Source: Goleter apudmare HA4340-LM2 (lineage in GTDB: Bacteria > Cyanobacteriota > Cyanobacteriia > Cyanobacteriales > Nostocaceae). From it: a stretch of DNA of 64,000 bases. The notes beneath the pieces were generated by a model, which searched no databases, was not told where the DNA came from, and was given only the letters and a program-made list of their open reading frames with translations. Below are positions 17,134 to 25,604 of this stretch, in pieces; positions within the stretch are counted from its first letter, which is position 1; each line of letters begins with the position of its first letter. Location: NCBI GenBank assembly GCA_019359495.1, contig JAHHHF010000073.1, positions 124,001 to 188,000 of the forward strand, given 5' to 3'. Position numbers and translations under genes: made by a program.

Positions 17134-17734
17134 GGGCAAAACTCTCCTGCTTTTCAAACCGCAATGGCCCAAAGGTAGATCCCCAAACTTGCTGGTGTGT
17201 ATTGACATCTAAACCCTTATCTAGGCTTACCCAGGTGGTTTCTGTAATTTCCACATAACTATCTAAATAAGTCTGGCAGCCATTCTTCTCAATTAAGCAC
17301 AAATTTCCGGGTTCAACGCCACCTTGAAATTTATCTCCCTCGCGTTTAAAAATCATTGAGCAGTGATATCGACGTTCAATACAATCTGGGGTAATAGTTT
17401 TGAGGATATTTAAATCTCGCGCTGCACCAGCGTAGAAAAGTGCTTTTTTTAAGCTGTAGTTTTCGATATAAATTTGATCGCCTTGTTCAACTAAGCGATG
17501 CACTCCTTGTCGGTAAGGTCTCCACAAATCATAGTCATAAACCTGTTCTGAATACAGCCCAATACCAGAGAAGAATTCAAACGGTAATGGACGAAAAAAG
17601 ACGTGGATATGAGCGTAATCTTTAGGGTTGGCAAATGCTTGTTGATAATTGCTGAAATCCCCTGCCATCCAACGAGCCAGGGTGACTAAATTATTCGATT
17701 GGTTTGCCCTGACGGGTGGTGATGAAGAACTCAC
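17114..17734 (-). CDS. cpeT: CpeT, phycoerythrobilin lyase for beta-phycoerythrin
   Basis: The CpeT/CpcT fold is recognised from LVTLARWMAGDFSNYQQAFANP, IHVFFRPLPF, GIGLYSEQVYDYDLWRPYRQGVHRL and CSMIFKREGDKFQGGVEPG. In Fremyella CpeT attaches phycoerythrobilin to Cys165 of CpeB. The frame is open back to 17824, but that extension reads repeat-like sequence. GTG 17734 has GGAG at nine bases and gives 206 aa, the usual family length, so it is preferred. The residues between this start and the conserved core (VSSSSPPVRANQSN) are atypical. Confidence 0.88.
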   Translation of the reverse strand: MSSSSPPVRANQSNNLVTLARWMAGDFSNYQQAFANPKDYAHIHVFFRPLPFEFFSGIGLYSEQVYDYDLWRPYRQGVHRLVEQGDQIYIENYSLKKALFYAGAARDLNILKTITPDCIERRYHCSMIFKREGDKFQGGVEPGNLCLIEKNGCQTYLDSYVEITETTWVSLDKGLDVNTHQQVWGSTFGPLRFEKQESFAHEVPNI

Positions 17735-18126
17735 GTCGCTTCGCTCCGAATTCAAAATTCGTCTTGATAAGTTGAGCCACTCCGTTGCGGAGAGAAGTTG
17801 CCGGGGAGATGTTCTTTCCGGCAAACTTCGGGGGGTTCCCCCCGTTGTAGGAAGTGGCGTTCCTAGGTTGGGAAACTCCTCCGGATTTGGCAGTTCACTC
17901 GGCGGCAGATCCCTTACGGGTTAAGCAGTTTCTCTACTTGGTAAAACCCCAAGATTGGGCTGCGTTCACCGCCTACAGAACTTTTCGCAAAATTCAAAAT
18001 TAAAAAATTACGATCAATATTTCTTGCTTGCTGACTCTTGACAATTAAAGATTAACTCTTGCCTATTGCCAGAGTATCTATTGATTGACTAATGGCATGG
18101 ACTAGTCTGGCATTGTCGGCTCTAGT
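17735..18126. repeat. Repeat-derived spacer between cpeS and cpeT
   Basis: This 390-base gap holds stacked inverted repeats: CGGGGGG/CCCCCCG at 17829-17844, an imperfect GAAGTTGCCGG/CCGGCAAACTTC pair around 17792-17831, and two TTTTGAA-type words (about 17749 and 17991). The composition (GGGAAACTCCTCCGG, CGGCGGCAG) resembles interspersed repeats of Nostoc-type genomes and differs from the flanking genes. It separates two genes that are adjacent in the reference operon. Confidence 0.6.
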
Positions 18127-18657
18127 TTATTTCTGAATATCTTGGCGGATTTCAGAGGAAAACGAAGCAGTGACAACTCCTGAACCAGCACTGGTTTTAA
18201 TCAAGGAAACCCGACAACGAACATTGGGGTTGACAAACCAAATTTTTTCTTCGGCGGCGGCGCGATCGTAGGCAGTAATCAACACAAATGTGCCATCTTC
18301 TGTCAAGTAATAGTCGCCAGCAGCTGCAATGGTTTCGGCATAGCCTTGATCTCGGAGGAGTTTGCCACGATTGGTTTGGGTGGGATCAGGGATCGGAACT
18401 AGGACGCAACTACCTTTGATTTCATTGTCATCCCAGTCTGATTGACCTGCCCAACTCATCCGAAATGGGGAAGCTACGGTCTGAGGATCAATGTTATAGG
18501 TTTTACACAGGTCAATTACTGCCGGGTCATCATCTGGGAGAGAAACAATGTCGATCTCAGACTGTACGGCTTCAAAGTGACTGAACGCTAAATGATGGGC
18601 GCTACGTTGCGATCGCCAACGCCCAATAGAATTTGCAACAAACTCCGTAATATCCAT
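18127..18657 (-). CDS. cpeS: CpeS, phycoerythrobilin lyase
   Basis: The 176-aa product opens with the CpeS/CpcS signature (MDITEFVANSIGRWRSQRSAHHLAFSHFE...) and continues with WAGQSDWDDNEIKGSCVLVPIPD and EKIWFVNPNVRCRVS. These proteins form a lipocalin-like barrel that holds the bilin and attaches it to the central conserved Cys of a phycobiliprotein; CpeS acts on CpeB Cys80. Position between the linker genes and cpeT in the cpeCDESTR order supports CpeS rather than CpcS. The CpeE-CpeS gap is 365 bases and contains two hairpins. Confidence 0.9.
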   Translation of the reverse strand: MDITEFVANSIGRWRSQRSAHHLAFSHFEAVQSEIDIVSLPDDDPAVIDLCKTYNIDPQTVASPFRMSWAGQSDWDDNEIKGSCVLVPIPDPTQTNRGKLLRDQGYAETIAAAGDYYLTEDGTFVLITAYDRAAAEEKIWFVNPNVRCRVSLIKTSAGSGVVTASFSSEIRQDIQK

Positions 18658-18798
18658 CTACTCTTTGGTTTTTGTTTATAGCTACTGGCTTTGGGATGGC
18701 ATATAAAAATTTTGATTTTGGGATGGGAATTTCCGGATTTGGTCATGGGAAAAAATTATCCCAGTCCTGAGTTGTTGATCACCACTTTTCAGCGCTAT

Positions 18799-18824
18799 GT
18801 AGGGGCACAGCACTGTGCCCCTAC
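18799..18824. repeat. Perfect 12-bp inverted repeat in the cpeE-cpeS gap
   Basis: GTAGGGGCACAG and CTGTGCCCCTAC flank a CA centre. This is a REP-like palindrome that would form a very stable hairpin in the transcript. The remainder of 18658-19022 has no gene. Confidence 0.8.
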
Positions 18825-18951
18825 GGCATATCTGGTTTTTCAAACAACACATATTTTGTATTTTGTGTCAATGCGTAAGTCTTATATGTAGCCTTTTCAA
18901 GGTGGATTATAATTCTCAACAATTAATACCTTGAATCTCCCAGTTTTTTCA

Positions 18952-18978
18952 GATGGGCATAGTATTCTTATGCCCATC
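18952..18978 (-). terminator. Second hairpin after cpeE, possible attenuator
   Basis: GATGGGCATA pairs with TATGCCCATC over seven bases, 45 bases after the cpeE stop. In the transcribed (minus) direction an A run, not a U run, follows, so processing or 3'-end stabilisation of a cpeCDE transcript is as likely as termination. Confidence 0.45.
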
Positions 18979-19022
18979 CCTCTACAAAACGCTGGAGGTT
19001 GTTAAATTCTCACTCAGAGAAA

Positions 19023-19781
19023 TTAAGCTATTTCCGTGATGCTAAGAATTTTGCCGCCAGTTTTCTGGATGTTCTGAATTTTCTGGGATAGCTGATTGTA
19101 TGCGACTTCAAATGTTGCCATGCTTCGAGTCACCCGACGACCAAAATTAGCTTTGGAGATAGTGATTCGGAAGCGTTTACCTGTATTGCTAGAGGTACCG
19201 GAACCACCAGCCGGGGCAACAATTTTGGTGGGTAAGTTACTACCAATGTCACTAATCAATTTTGCTGATTTACCTACATCATTGGCAGCAAAACCCCGCA
19301 TTAAAGCAAAGGTACGGTTGAAATCGACATTCTTGGCCCCGGCTTGGGTACGATTACCACGAGGAGAGGGCACTGTGTTTTCACCAAAACTCAAAACATA
19401 TTCATCGCTAGCAATGTAGGAGTTGATTTCAGCTTCATAGCCCTGTGTGTTGTAAATCTGCACATGTTCGGCAATTTCCGCTTGATCTTGTGGAGCACGA
19501 CCGAGCAAATGCTTACAATTCAATTCTACAAAGCGGTAGGGAGAGGATGTTTCAAAAAATAGCGCCCGGTATAGATCAGATTGAGCTACAGCTCTGACAA
19601 AGCCAGCAACTGTGATGTCACCGTTGCGTAATTGAGACTCTGCACTGGTAAGCCGTTGGTTTTCAAATACATGTGCATTGCCCAAAACCTGGCGATACAC
19701 TGCGCGGATGACGGCTTGCAGATCATCCTCGGTGGCGTTGGGACGTAATTCGGTGGACTCTGCTTCTATCCAAAGTGCCAT
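19023..19781 (-). CDS. cpeE: CpeE, phycoerythrin rod linker
   Basis: Two domains are visible. A phycobilisome linker domain (residues about 10-150; AVIRAVYRQVLGNAHVFENQRLTSAESQLRNGDITVAGFVRAVAQSDLYR, HLLGRAPQDQAEI) is followed by a CpcD-like domain (about 200-250; KRFRITISKANFGRRVTRSMATFEV). Linkers of this type sit inside the hexamer stack and join phycoerythrin discs in the rod. Length (252 aa) and order identify it as the third PE linker. It shares about the same plan with CpeD, from which it is separated by 102 bases containing a short hairpin. Confidence 0.9.
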   Translation of the reverse strand: MALWIEAESTELRPNATEDDLQAVIRAVYRQVLGNAHVFENQRLTSAESQLRNGDITVAGFVRAVAQSDLYRALFFETSSPYRFVELNCKHLLGRAPQDQAEIAEHVQIYNTQGYEAEINSYIASDEYVLSFGENTVPSPRGNRTQAGAKNVDFNRTFALMRGFAANDVGKSAKLISDIGSNLPTKIVAPAGGSGTSSNTGKRFRITISKANFGRRVTRSMATFEVAYNQLSQKIQNIQKTGGKILSITEIA

Positions 19782-19856
19782 ATCAATAGCCTCCTAAATG
19801 TAGTGTTGTCGTGGATTTTTTTTGAAAACCGGAAAATAAAAAAGATGATCATTTCA

Positions 19857-19873
19857 GGTGGGCATTGCCCACC
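19857..19873. repeat. Short palindrome between cpeD and cpeE
   Basis: GGTGGGCA and TGCCCACC pair around a single T just after the cpeD stop. It could form a small stem in the mRNA; the T-rich run precedes rather than follows it in plus orientation. Confidence 0.5.
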
Positions 19874-19883
19874 CTGTTAAACT

Positions 19884-20633
19884 TTAGGCAATTTCAGTAA
19901 TGCTGACGATTTTGCCAGAAGTGCGATTGATCCGCTGAATTTGCGGGGTCATTTTACTAGCTGGGACAATGTACTCAGTGGTACTGATGCGGCGGGGGCT
20001 GTCGAATTTGGCACCTGTGACCACGATTTTGAACCGTTTTTCGGTGCCAGAACCAATCACAGTTGCCGAAGACGCTTTAATTGCATTGGTACTGTTGGTG
20101 GCAACAGCATAGACCAATTGGGCGGCCTTGACTGAGCTGTCAATCTGGGCAGGGCCGCGATCAAGGGCAAATATGCGGTTATATCCTACTTGCTTGAGAT
20201 TTGCTTCGCTGCTTCTACCGCGATAGTAGGGTACTACGTTTTCGCCAAAGGCTGCTTGATATTCACTGCTATCGATGTAGGAGTCAATTTCAGCGTCGTA
20301 GCCTTCAGCGACAGTGCGAACAATATGCTCAGAAACTTCTCGTTGATCTTGGGGTGCGCGACCAAGCAAGTGCAAAAAGTTGAGTTCTACAAACCGATAG
20401 GGAGCGCAGGACTCGAAGTAGCGGGTACGATAAAACTCAGATTTGGCAACAGCGCGGACAAATTCCCGCACAGTGATGGAGCGATCGCATAATTGTGATT
20501 CTGCTGTTACTAACCGCTCACTTTCCATGACGTGAGGGTTGCCTAACACTTGTTTGTAAACTGCACGGATGATAGTTTGAATTTCCTCTAAGCTACCATT
20601 GGGCCACAGTTCAAGTATTGTCTGGGATGCCAT
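19884..20633 (-). CDS. cpeD: CpeD, phycoerythrin rod linker
   Basis: A 249-aa linker with the PBS linker domain at about residues 12-150 (IIRAVYKQVLGNPHVMESERLVTAESQLCDRSITVREFVRAVAKSEFYRTRYFE, LHLLGRAPQDQREV, AFGENVVPYYRGR) and a CpcD-like C-terminus (KRFKIVVTGAKFDSPRRISTTEYIVPASKMTPQIQRI). It begins 40 bases after cpeC, so the two are translated from one message. The second place in the operon and the length fit CpeD. It is expected to join PE hexamers between CpeC and CpeE layers. Confidence 0.9.
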   Translation of the reverse strand: MASQTILELWPNGSLEEIQTIIRAVYKQVLGNPHVMESERLVTAESQLCDRSITVREFVRAVAKSEFYRTRYFESCAPYRFVELNFLHLLGRAPQDQREVSEHIVRTVAEGYDAEIDSYIDSSEYQAAFGENVVPYYRGRSSEANLKQVGYNRIFALDRGPAQIDSSVKAAQLVYAVATNSTNAIKASSATVIGSGTEKRFKIVVTGAKFDSPRRISTTEYIVPASKMTPQIQRINRTSGKIVSITEIA

Positions 20634-20673
20634 TAAAATCTATCTCCTGAATTTTTGTAAGTTTGCAGCCGAT

Positions 20674-21534
20674 TTATACAGCAGTGATACTGGCAATTAC
20701 ACCGCCCTGCTGGTGAATTCGCTGATACTCTTGGGAGAGTTTCTCGTAGGGCACCAAAAACACTTGGTTGGAGCGGCGAAACTTGGAAATATTGTTGAAG
20801 GTTTTAGCACGGTAACCTGTGACTTCAATGCGGTAAACTTTACCACCAGAGCTGGCATCCACGCCATGACGACTGCGGGAACCAGTGGGGGGTGTAGAGA
20901 AGGTTGCCCCACCACTAGCAGGTGAAATCACGGCTGTAGGTGTGCTTTGAATTACTAGAGCATTGAGTTTGGGCGTCTTGCCCGACAAGTCACCCTTGAG
21001 GCTACTGCTAGAAGCTCCCCGCACTAGTTGGAAGGTGTGGGTAAACTGCACCATGCTGGTGCAGGCTTCTGTCTTATAGCCCCGGATGTAAGGGACAAAG
21101 TTTTCCCCGAAGGTATTTTGATACTCATCGCTGTCGAGATAAGAATCGATTTCGGCTTCAAACCCTTGAGTATCAAGAATCGTGCTGTGTGCCCGCATTT
21201 CTTCCAAATCTAGTGGCGGACGACCCAACAGATGGCGGAAGTTGAGTTCGATCGCTCGGTAGCGCGCACAACTGGTGAAAAAGCGAGAACGATAGAGGTC
21301 GGATTTAGCCACTGCGCGGACAAACTCGCGGATGCTCAACTCTCCCCGCTTGAACTGGGATTCGGGAACCACCAGCCGCTCACTTTCCATTACATAAGCA
21401 TTACCCAAGACTTGCCGATAGACTGCCAGAATAATGATTTCTGCTTCTTCTTGTGAGCGACCGGGCACCCACTCAACGGGAGGGGTTTCATCAAACAGGC
21501 TGACTCCCAGACGTGAAGCTGGTCCAAATGGCAT
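20674..21534 (-). CDS. cpeC: CpeC, phycoerythrin-associated rod linker
   Basis: A 286-aa linker, longest of the three, with the PBS linker domain at about residues 20-170 and a CpcD-like domain at about 230-285 (KVYRIEVTGYRAKTFNNISKFRRSNQVFLVPYEKLS). A Ser/Gly/Pro/Thr-rich hinge (about 175-225) joins them. AGGAG lies nine bases before ATG 21534. In Fremyella CpeC is the first gene of the green-light-induced linker operon and CpeC joins phycoerythrin to the phycocyanin part of the rod. The L-box-like site upstream fits red-light repression. Confidence 0.92.
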   Translation of the reverse strand: MPFGPASRLGVSLFDETPPVEWVPGRSQEEAEIIILAVYRQVLGNAYVMESERLVVPESQFKRGELSIREFVRAVAKSDLYRSRFFTSCARYRAIELNFRHLLGRPPLDLEEMRAHSTILDTQGFEAEIDSYLDSDEYQNTFGENFVPYIRGYKTEACTSMVQFTHTFQLVRGASSSSLKGDLSGKTPKLNALVIQSTPTAVISPASGGATFSTPPTGSRSRHGVDASSGGKVYRIEVTGYRAKTFNNISKFRRSNQVFLVPYEKLSQEYQRIHQQGGVIASITAV

Positions 21535-21756
21535 TAACTGTATCTCCTGTTAACGAAAGTGTTTAAGAAAATTGTTTCAAGATGTAAATAAATTTCAGAT
21601 TGCTCACCCAGGCAAAATCATTGGATTGATTTGCTTGAACCCAAATTACCAGCTTCTATGAGCATGGAAATTCTGATTTACTGGATGCTCAGGCTTTTTA
21701 GGCGCTTTATACGCTTTGTTATGATCAATTTTCTTATGAGGGCGTAACGGTGATCG

Positions 21757-21776
21757 TCAAGATTTGTAAATCTTGA
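21757..21776. promoter_or_regulatory. Perfect 9-bp palindrome in the cpeC upstream region
   Basis: TCAAGATTT-GT-AAATCTTGA is a perfect inverted repeat 223-242 bases upstream of the cpeC start and 70 bases after the HEAT gene stop. It could be an operator for cpeC or a transcript-end hairpin of the upstream gene; no T tract follows in the minus direction. Confidence 0.55.
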
Positions 21777-21791
21777 TGAAGTGAGAGCATT

Positions 21792-21809
21792 TTGCACTTA
21801 TTTTGCACA
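21792..21809. promoter_or_regulatory. RcaC-type L box upstream of cpeC
   Basis: TTGCACT-TATT-TTGCACA matches the L box TTGCACA-N4-TTGCACA with one mismatch and exact spacing. In Fremyella the response regulator RcaC binds this element to activate red-light genes and to repress cpeC in red light. The site lies 257 bases before the cpeC start, in the only gene-free stretch (21535-21845) that can hold the operon promoter. Confidence 0.75.
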
Positions 21810-21845
21810 AACGATTCTGATTTGGCAATTGTTTACCAGGTTTGG

Positions 21846-22523
21846 TTAAATTTCTTTGGGTAAACCTGCTTCCAAAGCCGCAGCGACGACATAATGGTTT
21901 TCATCCTGTTGCAGTTGAGCTAGGAGCAGTTTGGCGATGGGGTCTGATGAAAGACTCAGAGCCGTGGCGACTCGCCAGCGATCGCGCCAATCTGTTGCCT
22001 GTGCTAATTCCGAGAGCAAATCTAGGGCTTCGTTGCCTAAATCTCCTTGTAGCAAACTACCCAGTGCCAGGATACCGGTTTCTTTGACCGTTTGTGTCTC
22101 GTCTTGTAATGCTTCCCGAATCACTGCCAACAACACATCATCCCGATTCGCTTCGATTAAAATTGAGAGAATGGTCTGCCGGGTGAGCCAATGGCGATCG
22201 CGCTCAAACAGCTTTTGCAGTAATGGCACTGACTGATCGCCAAATTCAAACAACGAATTGGCAATTTCTGCCAGCACATTATGATCCGACTCTTGTTCTA
22301 GCAGGTCTTTTAAGATTTTTAGGGATGCTGCCGTGGGATGATTTCCCAAGCCCATCACCGCAAACCGGCGGCACAGAAAGTCTTGGTCAACTGCCAGTCT
22401 TTGCAGAATGGGAATGGCTACATCAGCATGGCATTGAGCCAATTCATCCAAAGCAGCTTTGCGCTGGTTGATCGCACCAGACCGGAGTAAAGATTCTAAT
22501 TGGGTGAGGCGATTAGTATCCAT
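21846..22523 (-). CDS. HEAT-repeat protein (PBS-lyase-like), 225 aa, upstream of cpeC
   Basis: Six to seven short alpha-alpha repeats of about 31 residues are seen (AALDELAQCHADVAIPILQRLAVDQDFLCRRFAVMGLGNHPTAASLKILKDLLEQE ...), the architecture shared by the CpcE/F-type bilin lyase clan, NblB and the chaperone CpeZ. GGAG lies nine bases before the ATG and only six bases separate it from the ankyrin gene, so the two are coupled. The location next to phycoerythrin genes supports a role in bilin attachment or phycobiliprotein folding, but the exact clan member is not resolved. Confidence 0.75.
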   Translation of the reverse strand: MDTNRLTQLESLLRSGAINQRKAALDELAQCHADVAIPILQRLAVDQDFLCRRFAVMGLGNHPTAASLKILKDLLEQESDHNVLAEIANSLFEFGDQSVPLLQKLFERDRHWLTRQTILSILIEANRDDVLLAVIREALQDETQTVKETGILALGSLLQGDLGNEALDLLSELAQATDWRDRWRVATALSLSSDPIAKLLLAQLQQDENHYVVAAALEAGLPKEI

Positions 22524-22529
22524 AATTTT

Positions 22530-23234
22530 TTACTCCGTCGCCCCCGCCCTGATTAACAAATCTACCGCCTGAGCAGAACGGAACGAATTGCGAGCTTCAC
22601 TCAACGCCGTTGCACCCCAGCGATTCTGAGGGCGGAAGTCTGCACCATTTGCCAACAAAATTGTCATAGTTTCCAGATCACCTCTGGCTGCTGCCATCAT
22701 CAAAGGAGTCCAACCACCAAGGTTGGCGGTATTCACTTGGGCGTCCAGTTCAATCAAGGCTTTCACTGTGTATGAATGACCATTATCTGCGGCTAAATAT
22801 AATGCCGTGTCACCGATTTTATTGGTGGCATTCAACTCAGCCCCCATTTTGACTAGACGTTGCACAATATCTGTCTGACCGCGCCGCGCCATTGTCATCA
22901 GTACGGTTTCCTCGTAGGGATTGCGATCGCCGATATCAGCACCGCGATCAAGCAGCACCGAAACAATGTGTCGGCGATCGCCTTCTGCCGCAAACATCAA
23001 AGCCGTATACCCTGCTAAATTTTTCGCCTGCACATCGGCATTATGAGCCAGCAGCAATTCCACAATCTCGAAATAACCTTCTGTAGCTGCCCACATCAAT
23101 GCTGTGTTACTAGCTCCCAAGGCTGTAACTCCTCCAGTGGTATTGGCATCTGCGCCTTGGGCTAATAAGCTCTCTACAGCAGCTGTGTCACCTTTGATAA
23201 TCATGCGGATGAGGTTTTCGTTGAGAGAAGGCAT
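22530..23234 (-). CDS. Ankyrin-repeat protein, 234 aa
   Basis: ATG 23234 is chosen because GGAGG lies seven bases upstream; a longer frame starts at 23258. About six ankyrin units follow, each with the hallmark (G)xTALMxAAExGxxxIVxxLLxxGADxxxxN pattern: TALMWAATEGYFEIVELLLAHNAD, TALMFAAEGDRRHIVSVLLDRGAD, ALYLAADNGHSYTVKALIELDAQ, TPLMMAAARGDLETMTILLANGAD. Ankyrin stacks mediate protein binding. It is coupled to the HEAT-repeat gene and lies upstream of the cpe operon; a shared role in phycoerythrin assembly is possible but unproven. Confidence 0.85.
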   Translation of the reverse strand: MPSLNENLIRMIIKGDTAAVESLLAQGADANTTGGVTALGASNTALMWAATEGYFEIVELLLAHNADVQAKNLAGYTALMFAAEGDRRHIVSVLLDRGADIGDRNPYEETVLMTMARRGQTDIVQRLVKMGAELNATNKIGDTALYLAADNGHSYTVKALIELDAQVNTANLGGWTPLMMAAARGDLETMTILLANGADFRPQNRWGATALSEARNSFRSAQAVDLLIRAGATE

Positions 23235-23318
23235 TGTTAACCCCTCCGGGGAATGCAAAATTCAAAATTATTATCCCTGTAAATCAAGGTGGAGGCTGGA
23301 AATGATGCCTTTCTTCAG

Positions 23319-23771
23319 TCAATTTCCCCTAAGTTCAACCTTAAATACACTCTCGGCGGGTTTCTGGGCAATGGTAGCATCCCAGGCGATCGTCTGCAAA
23401 AAAGCTTCACCAGAGCGAGTCTCTACCACATCCACACCCCAGTTTCCCGGTTGCAAGGCATCGGGAGAGTCGCTAGTCGGAGGAGTGGTTTTGATACCAC
23501 CTAAGACCAGAATTTCTGGGATAGTATCTGCGTTTAATTGTTGCGATCGTCGCTTTTGGGCTAGGGATTGAGCGCACAGTTTTCCAACTTGTACCGGCGA
23601 AAATTCATCGGTAGGGAATAAAATTTCCACAGTCCAATGGGGATGCTCCACAAGCCGACATTGCAGACGTTCATGGGCACTTAACCCCGATTGAAATACT
23701 TGAGCAAATTCTTCCCGACTGAGGGCTGGGACAAAGTCAGGTGAGACATCAAAGTTGTGCGAGAGCAGCAT
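23319..23771 (-). CDS. Hypothetical protein, first gene of the unknown-ankyrin-HEAT trio, 150 aa
   Basis: The frame is open to 23885, but the first 38 residues (hydrophobic, His/Ile-rich) look non-coding; ATG 23771 starts a compact soluble sequence (MLLSHNFDVSPDFVPALSREEF). It ends with PAESVFKVELRGN. A conserved-looking centre (LVEHPHWTVEILFPTDEFSPVQVGKLCAQSLAQKRR) suggests an alpha/beta fold. No family was recognised. It lies 84 bases before the ankyrin gene on the same strand, so one transcript through the HEAT gene is likely. Confidence 0.6.
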   Translation of the reverse strand: MLLSHNFDVSPDFVPALSREEFAQVFQSGLSAHERLQCRLVEHPHWTVEILFPTDEFSPVQVGKLCAQSLAQKRRSQQLNADTIPEILVLGGIKTTPPTSDSPDALQPGNWGVDVVETRSGEAFLQTIAWDATIAQKPAESVFKVELRGN

Positions 23772-24400
23772 CCGCCCCGAAATATGATTATTCAAAATAA
23801 GTAGGTAGGTGCGAATATTTATAACTATGTAAGGACAAATTAAGTGTAGGGTGTGTTGTCGCCAAGCGCAACGCACCAGCAACAATTGGGCGATACGTTA
23901 GCTTGTTCATCCACTGACAATGCCATTTTATCGGCTAACATTACCATTTACGATTAACTTCTAACTATTCATCAGTAGGACTTACGCACAGGTAACGGAA
24001 AAATAGCAATCATCATGCTAACTTTTTTCTCAAATCTGTTAGTTATGACTTTCATCACAATGCCATCACCACAAATATAATACCAAGTTACATTCAAAGC
24101 CGGGATAGTAATTGCGAGTTTTAAAGAAGTAGCTATGAAGGGGGATACATTACTTGCACAACTTAATTTTGGTTGTTGAGAAACCATTACAAACCAATGT
24201 ACGAAACAAATACAGGTATATCTCCAAACTGACCATTGATGCAGCAGCTTTGGCTCCGCTCACAAATAAAAAATGTGAACAAATGTAAACGAAACCTCAA
24301 AAAAACTTGACCAAAATTAGGCAATTTCCATTCGGTGAGTCACCCACTGCGGTAGTCTAGATGAGAGTGAATTTATCGCCTGGTTTGACATTATTGTTTT
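23772..24400. other. Gene-free divergent stretch before hemC
   Basis: It separates the minus-strand trio from plus-strand hemC. Short frames (one of 71 codons on the minus strand at 23972-24187) lack ribosome sites and protein-like composition. It holds a common TAGGACTTACGCA word at about 23978 and the promoters of both directions, none of which can be fixed. Confidence 0.4.
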
Positions 24401-25372
24401 ATGACTTCAGTTGTTTCCAGTCCCATACGCACGATTCGCATCGGTTCTCGTAAAAGCCAACTCGCTCTGGTTCAGACCTACTGGGTGCAAGAGCAACTCC
24501 AGAAAAGCTTTCCTGATATTTCTTTTGAAGTCCACACCATGTCTACCCAAGGCGACAAAATCCTGGATGTAGCGTTAGCTAAGATTGGTGATAAAGGACT
24601 ATTTACCAAAGAACTAGAATTGGGCATGATCAATCAGGAGATTGACTTTGCCGTTCATTCCCTCAAAGATCTACCGACCAACTTACCAGAAGGATTAACG
24701 CTGGCCGCGATTACCGAACGGGAAAACCCTGCGGATGCCCTAGTGTTGCATGAAAAGTACAAAGGTCAACAAATTGATACCTTGCCAGAGGGTGCAGTCA
24801 TCGGCACATCTTCTCTGCGACGGTTAGCCCAGCTACGCCACAAATTTCCCCACTTTACCTTTAAAGATGTGCGGGGTAATTTGAATACACGCATGGCAAA
24901 ACTAGATGCAGGCGAGTATGATGCTTTGATTTTGGCAGTAGCCGGATTAGAGCGATTGGGAATGAGCGATCGCGTTCATCAAATCTTACCCAAAGAAATC
25001 TCTCTCCACGCTGTGGGTCAAGGAGCCTTGGGTATAGAATGCCGCGCTGATGATACCGAACTGATATCGCTACTCAAAGTCATTGAACATCCCCAAACAC
25101 GCGATCGCTGTCTCGCTGAAAGAGCTTTCCTCCGCGACCTCGAAGGCGGTTGTCAAGTGCCTATTGGTGTAAATACTGAAATTGAAGGCGAGAATTTAAC
25201 ATTAACTGGTATAGTTGCTAGCGTCGATGGTCAACATCTGGTCAAGGATACTGTCACAGGGCTGGCGAAAAACGCCGAACAGCTAGGTACAGAGTTAGCA
25301 AATATCTTGCGCCAACAAGGAGCACAGGAAATTTTGGCACAAATCTTTACTGAAATCCAACGCGGTGCTTAG
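24401..25372 (+). CDS. hemC: Porphobilinogen deaminase (hydroxymethylbilane synthase)
   Basis: The 323-aa enzyme shows the HemC hallmarks: [15 protein letters not shown] (residues 12-26), STQGDKILD (48-56), HSLKDLPT (86-93), GTSSLRR (135-141), RGNLNTR (158-164) and the dipyrromethane cofactor Cys251 in EGGCQVPIG. It condenses four porphobilinogen molecules to hydroxymethylbilane in the cytoplasm, the step leading to heme, chlorophyll and the bilins used by the nearby phycoerythrin lyases. It stands alone on the plus strand. The start has no clear ribosome site; it is supported by family length. Confidence 0.95.
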   Translation: MTSVVSSPIRTIRIGSRKSQLALVQTYWVQEQLQKSFPDISFEVHTMSTQGDKILDVALAKIGDKGLFTKELELGMINQEIDFAVHSLKDLPTNLPEGLTLAAITERENPADALVLHEKYKGQQIDTLPEGAVIGTSSLRRLAQLRHKFPHFTFKDVRGNLNTRMAKLDAGEYDALILAVAGLERLGMSDRVHQILPKEISLHAVGQGALGIECRADDTELISLLKVIEHPQTRDRCLAERAFLRDLEGGCQVPIGVNTEIEGENLTLTGIVASVDGQHLVKDTVTGLAKNAEQLGTELANILRQQGAQEILAQIFTEIQRGA

Positions 25373-25604
25373 TGAAAAGGCAGGAGAGCATGGGAACTGA
25401 AGAATTAGCGTGAAAAATAAATTCTCTTTGCTGTCTCCTACATCCTGTCTTATGCCTCTGATCTTTTTACTTTTTACTTATTTGGTGATTAGATCAGAAT
25501 TGATTGCGGTTGCACAAATAGTGTGCCAAACGAAACAATTGGCGTTTGCCGGAATCGTAAAGTGACATTGACAATATCGGCAGAATCGGGGAACAAAAAT
25601 TACC

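Noticed and set aside
23972-24187. 71-codon minus-strand frame before hemC
   Set aside because: No ribosome site, no recognisable family and it lies in AT-rich spacer.
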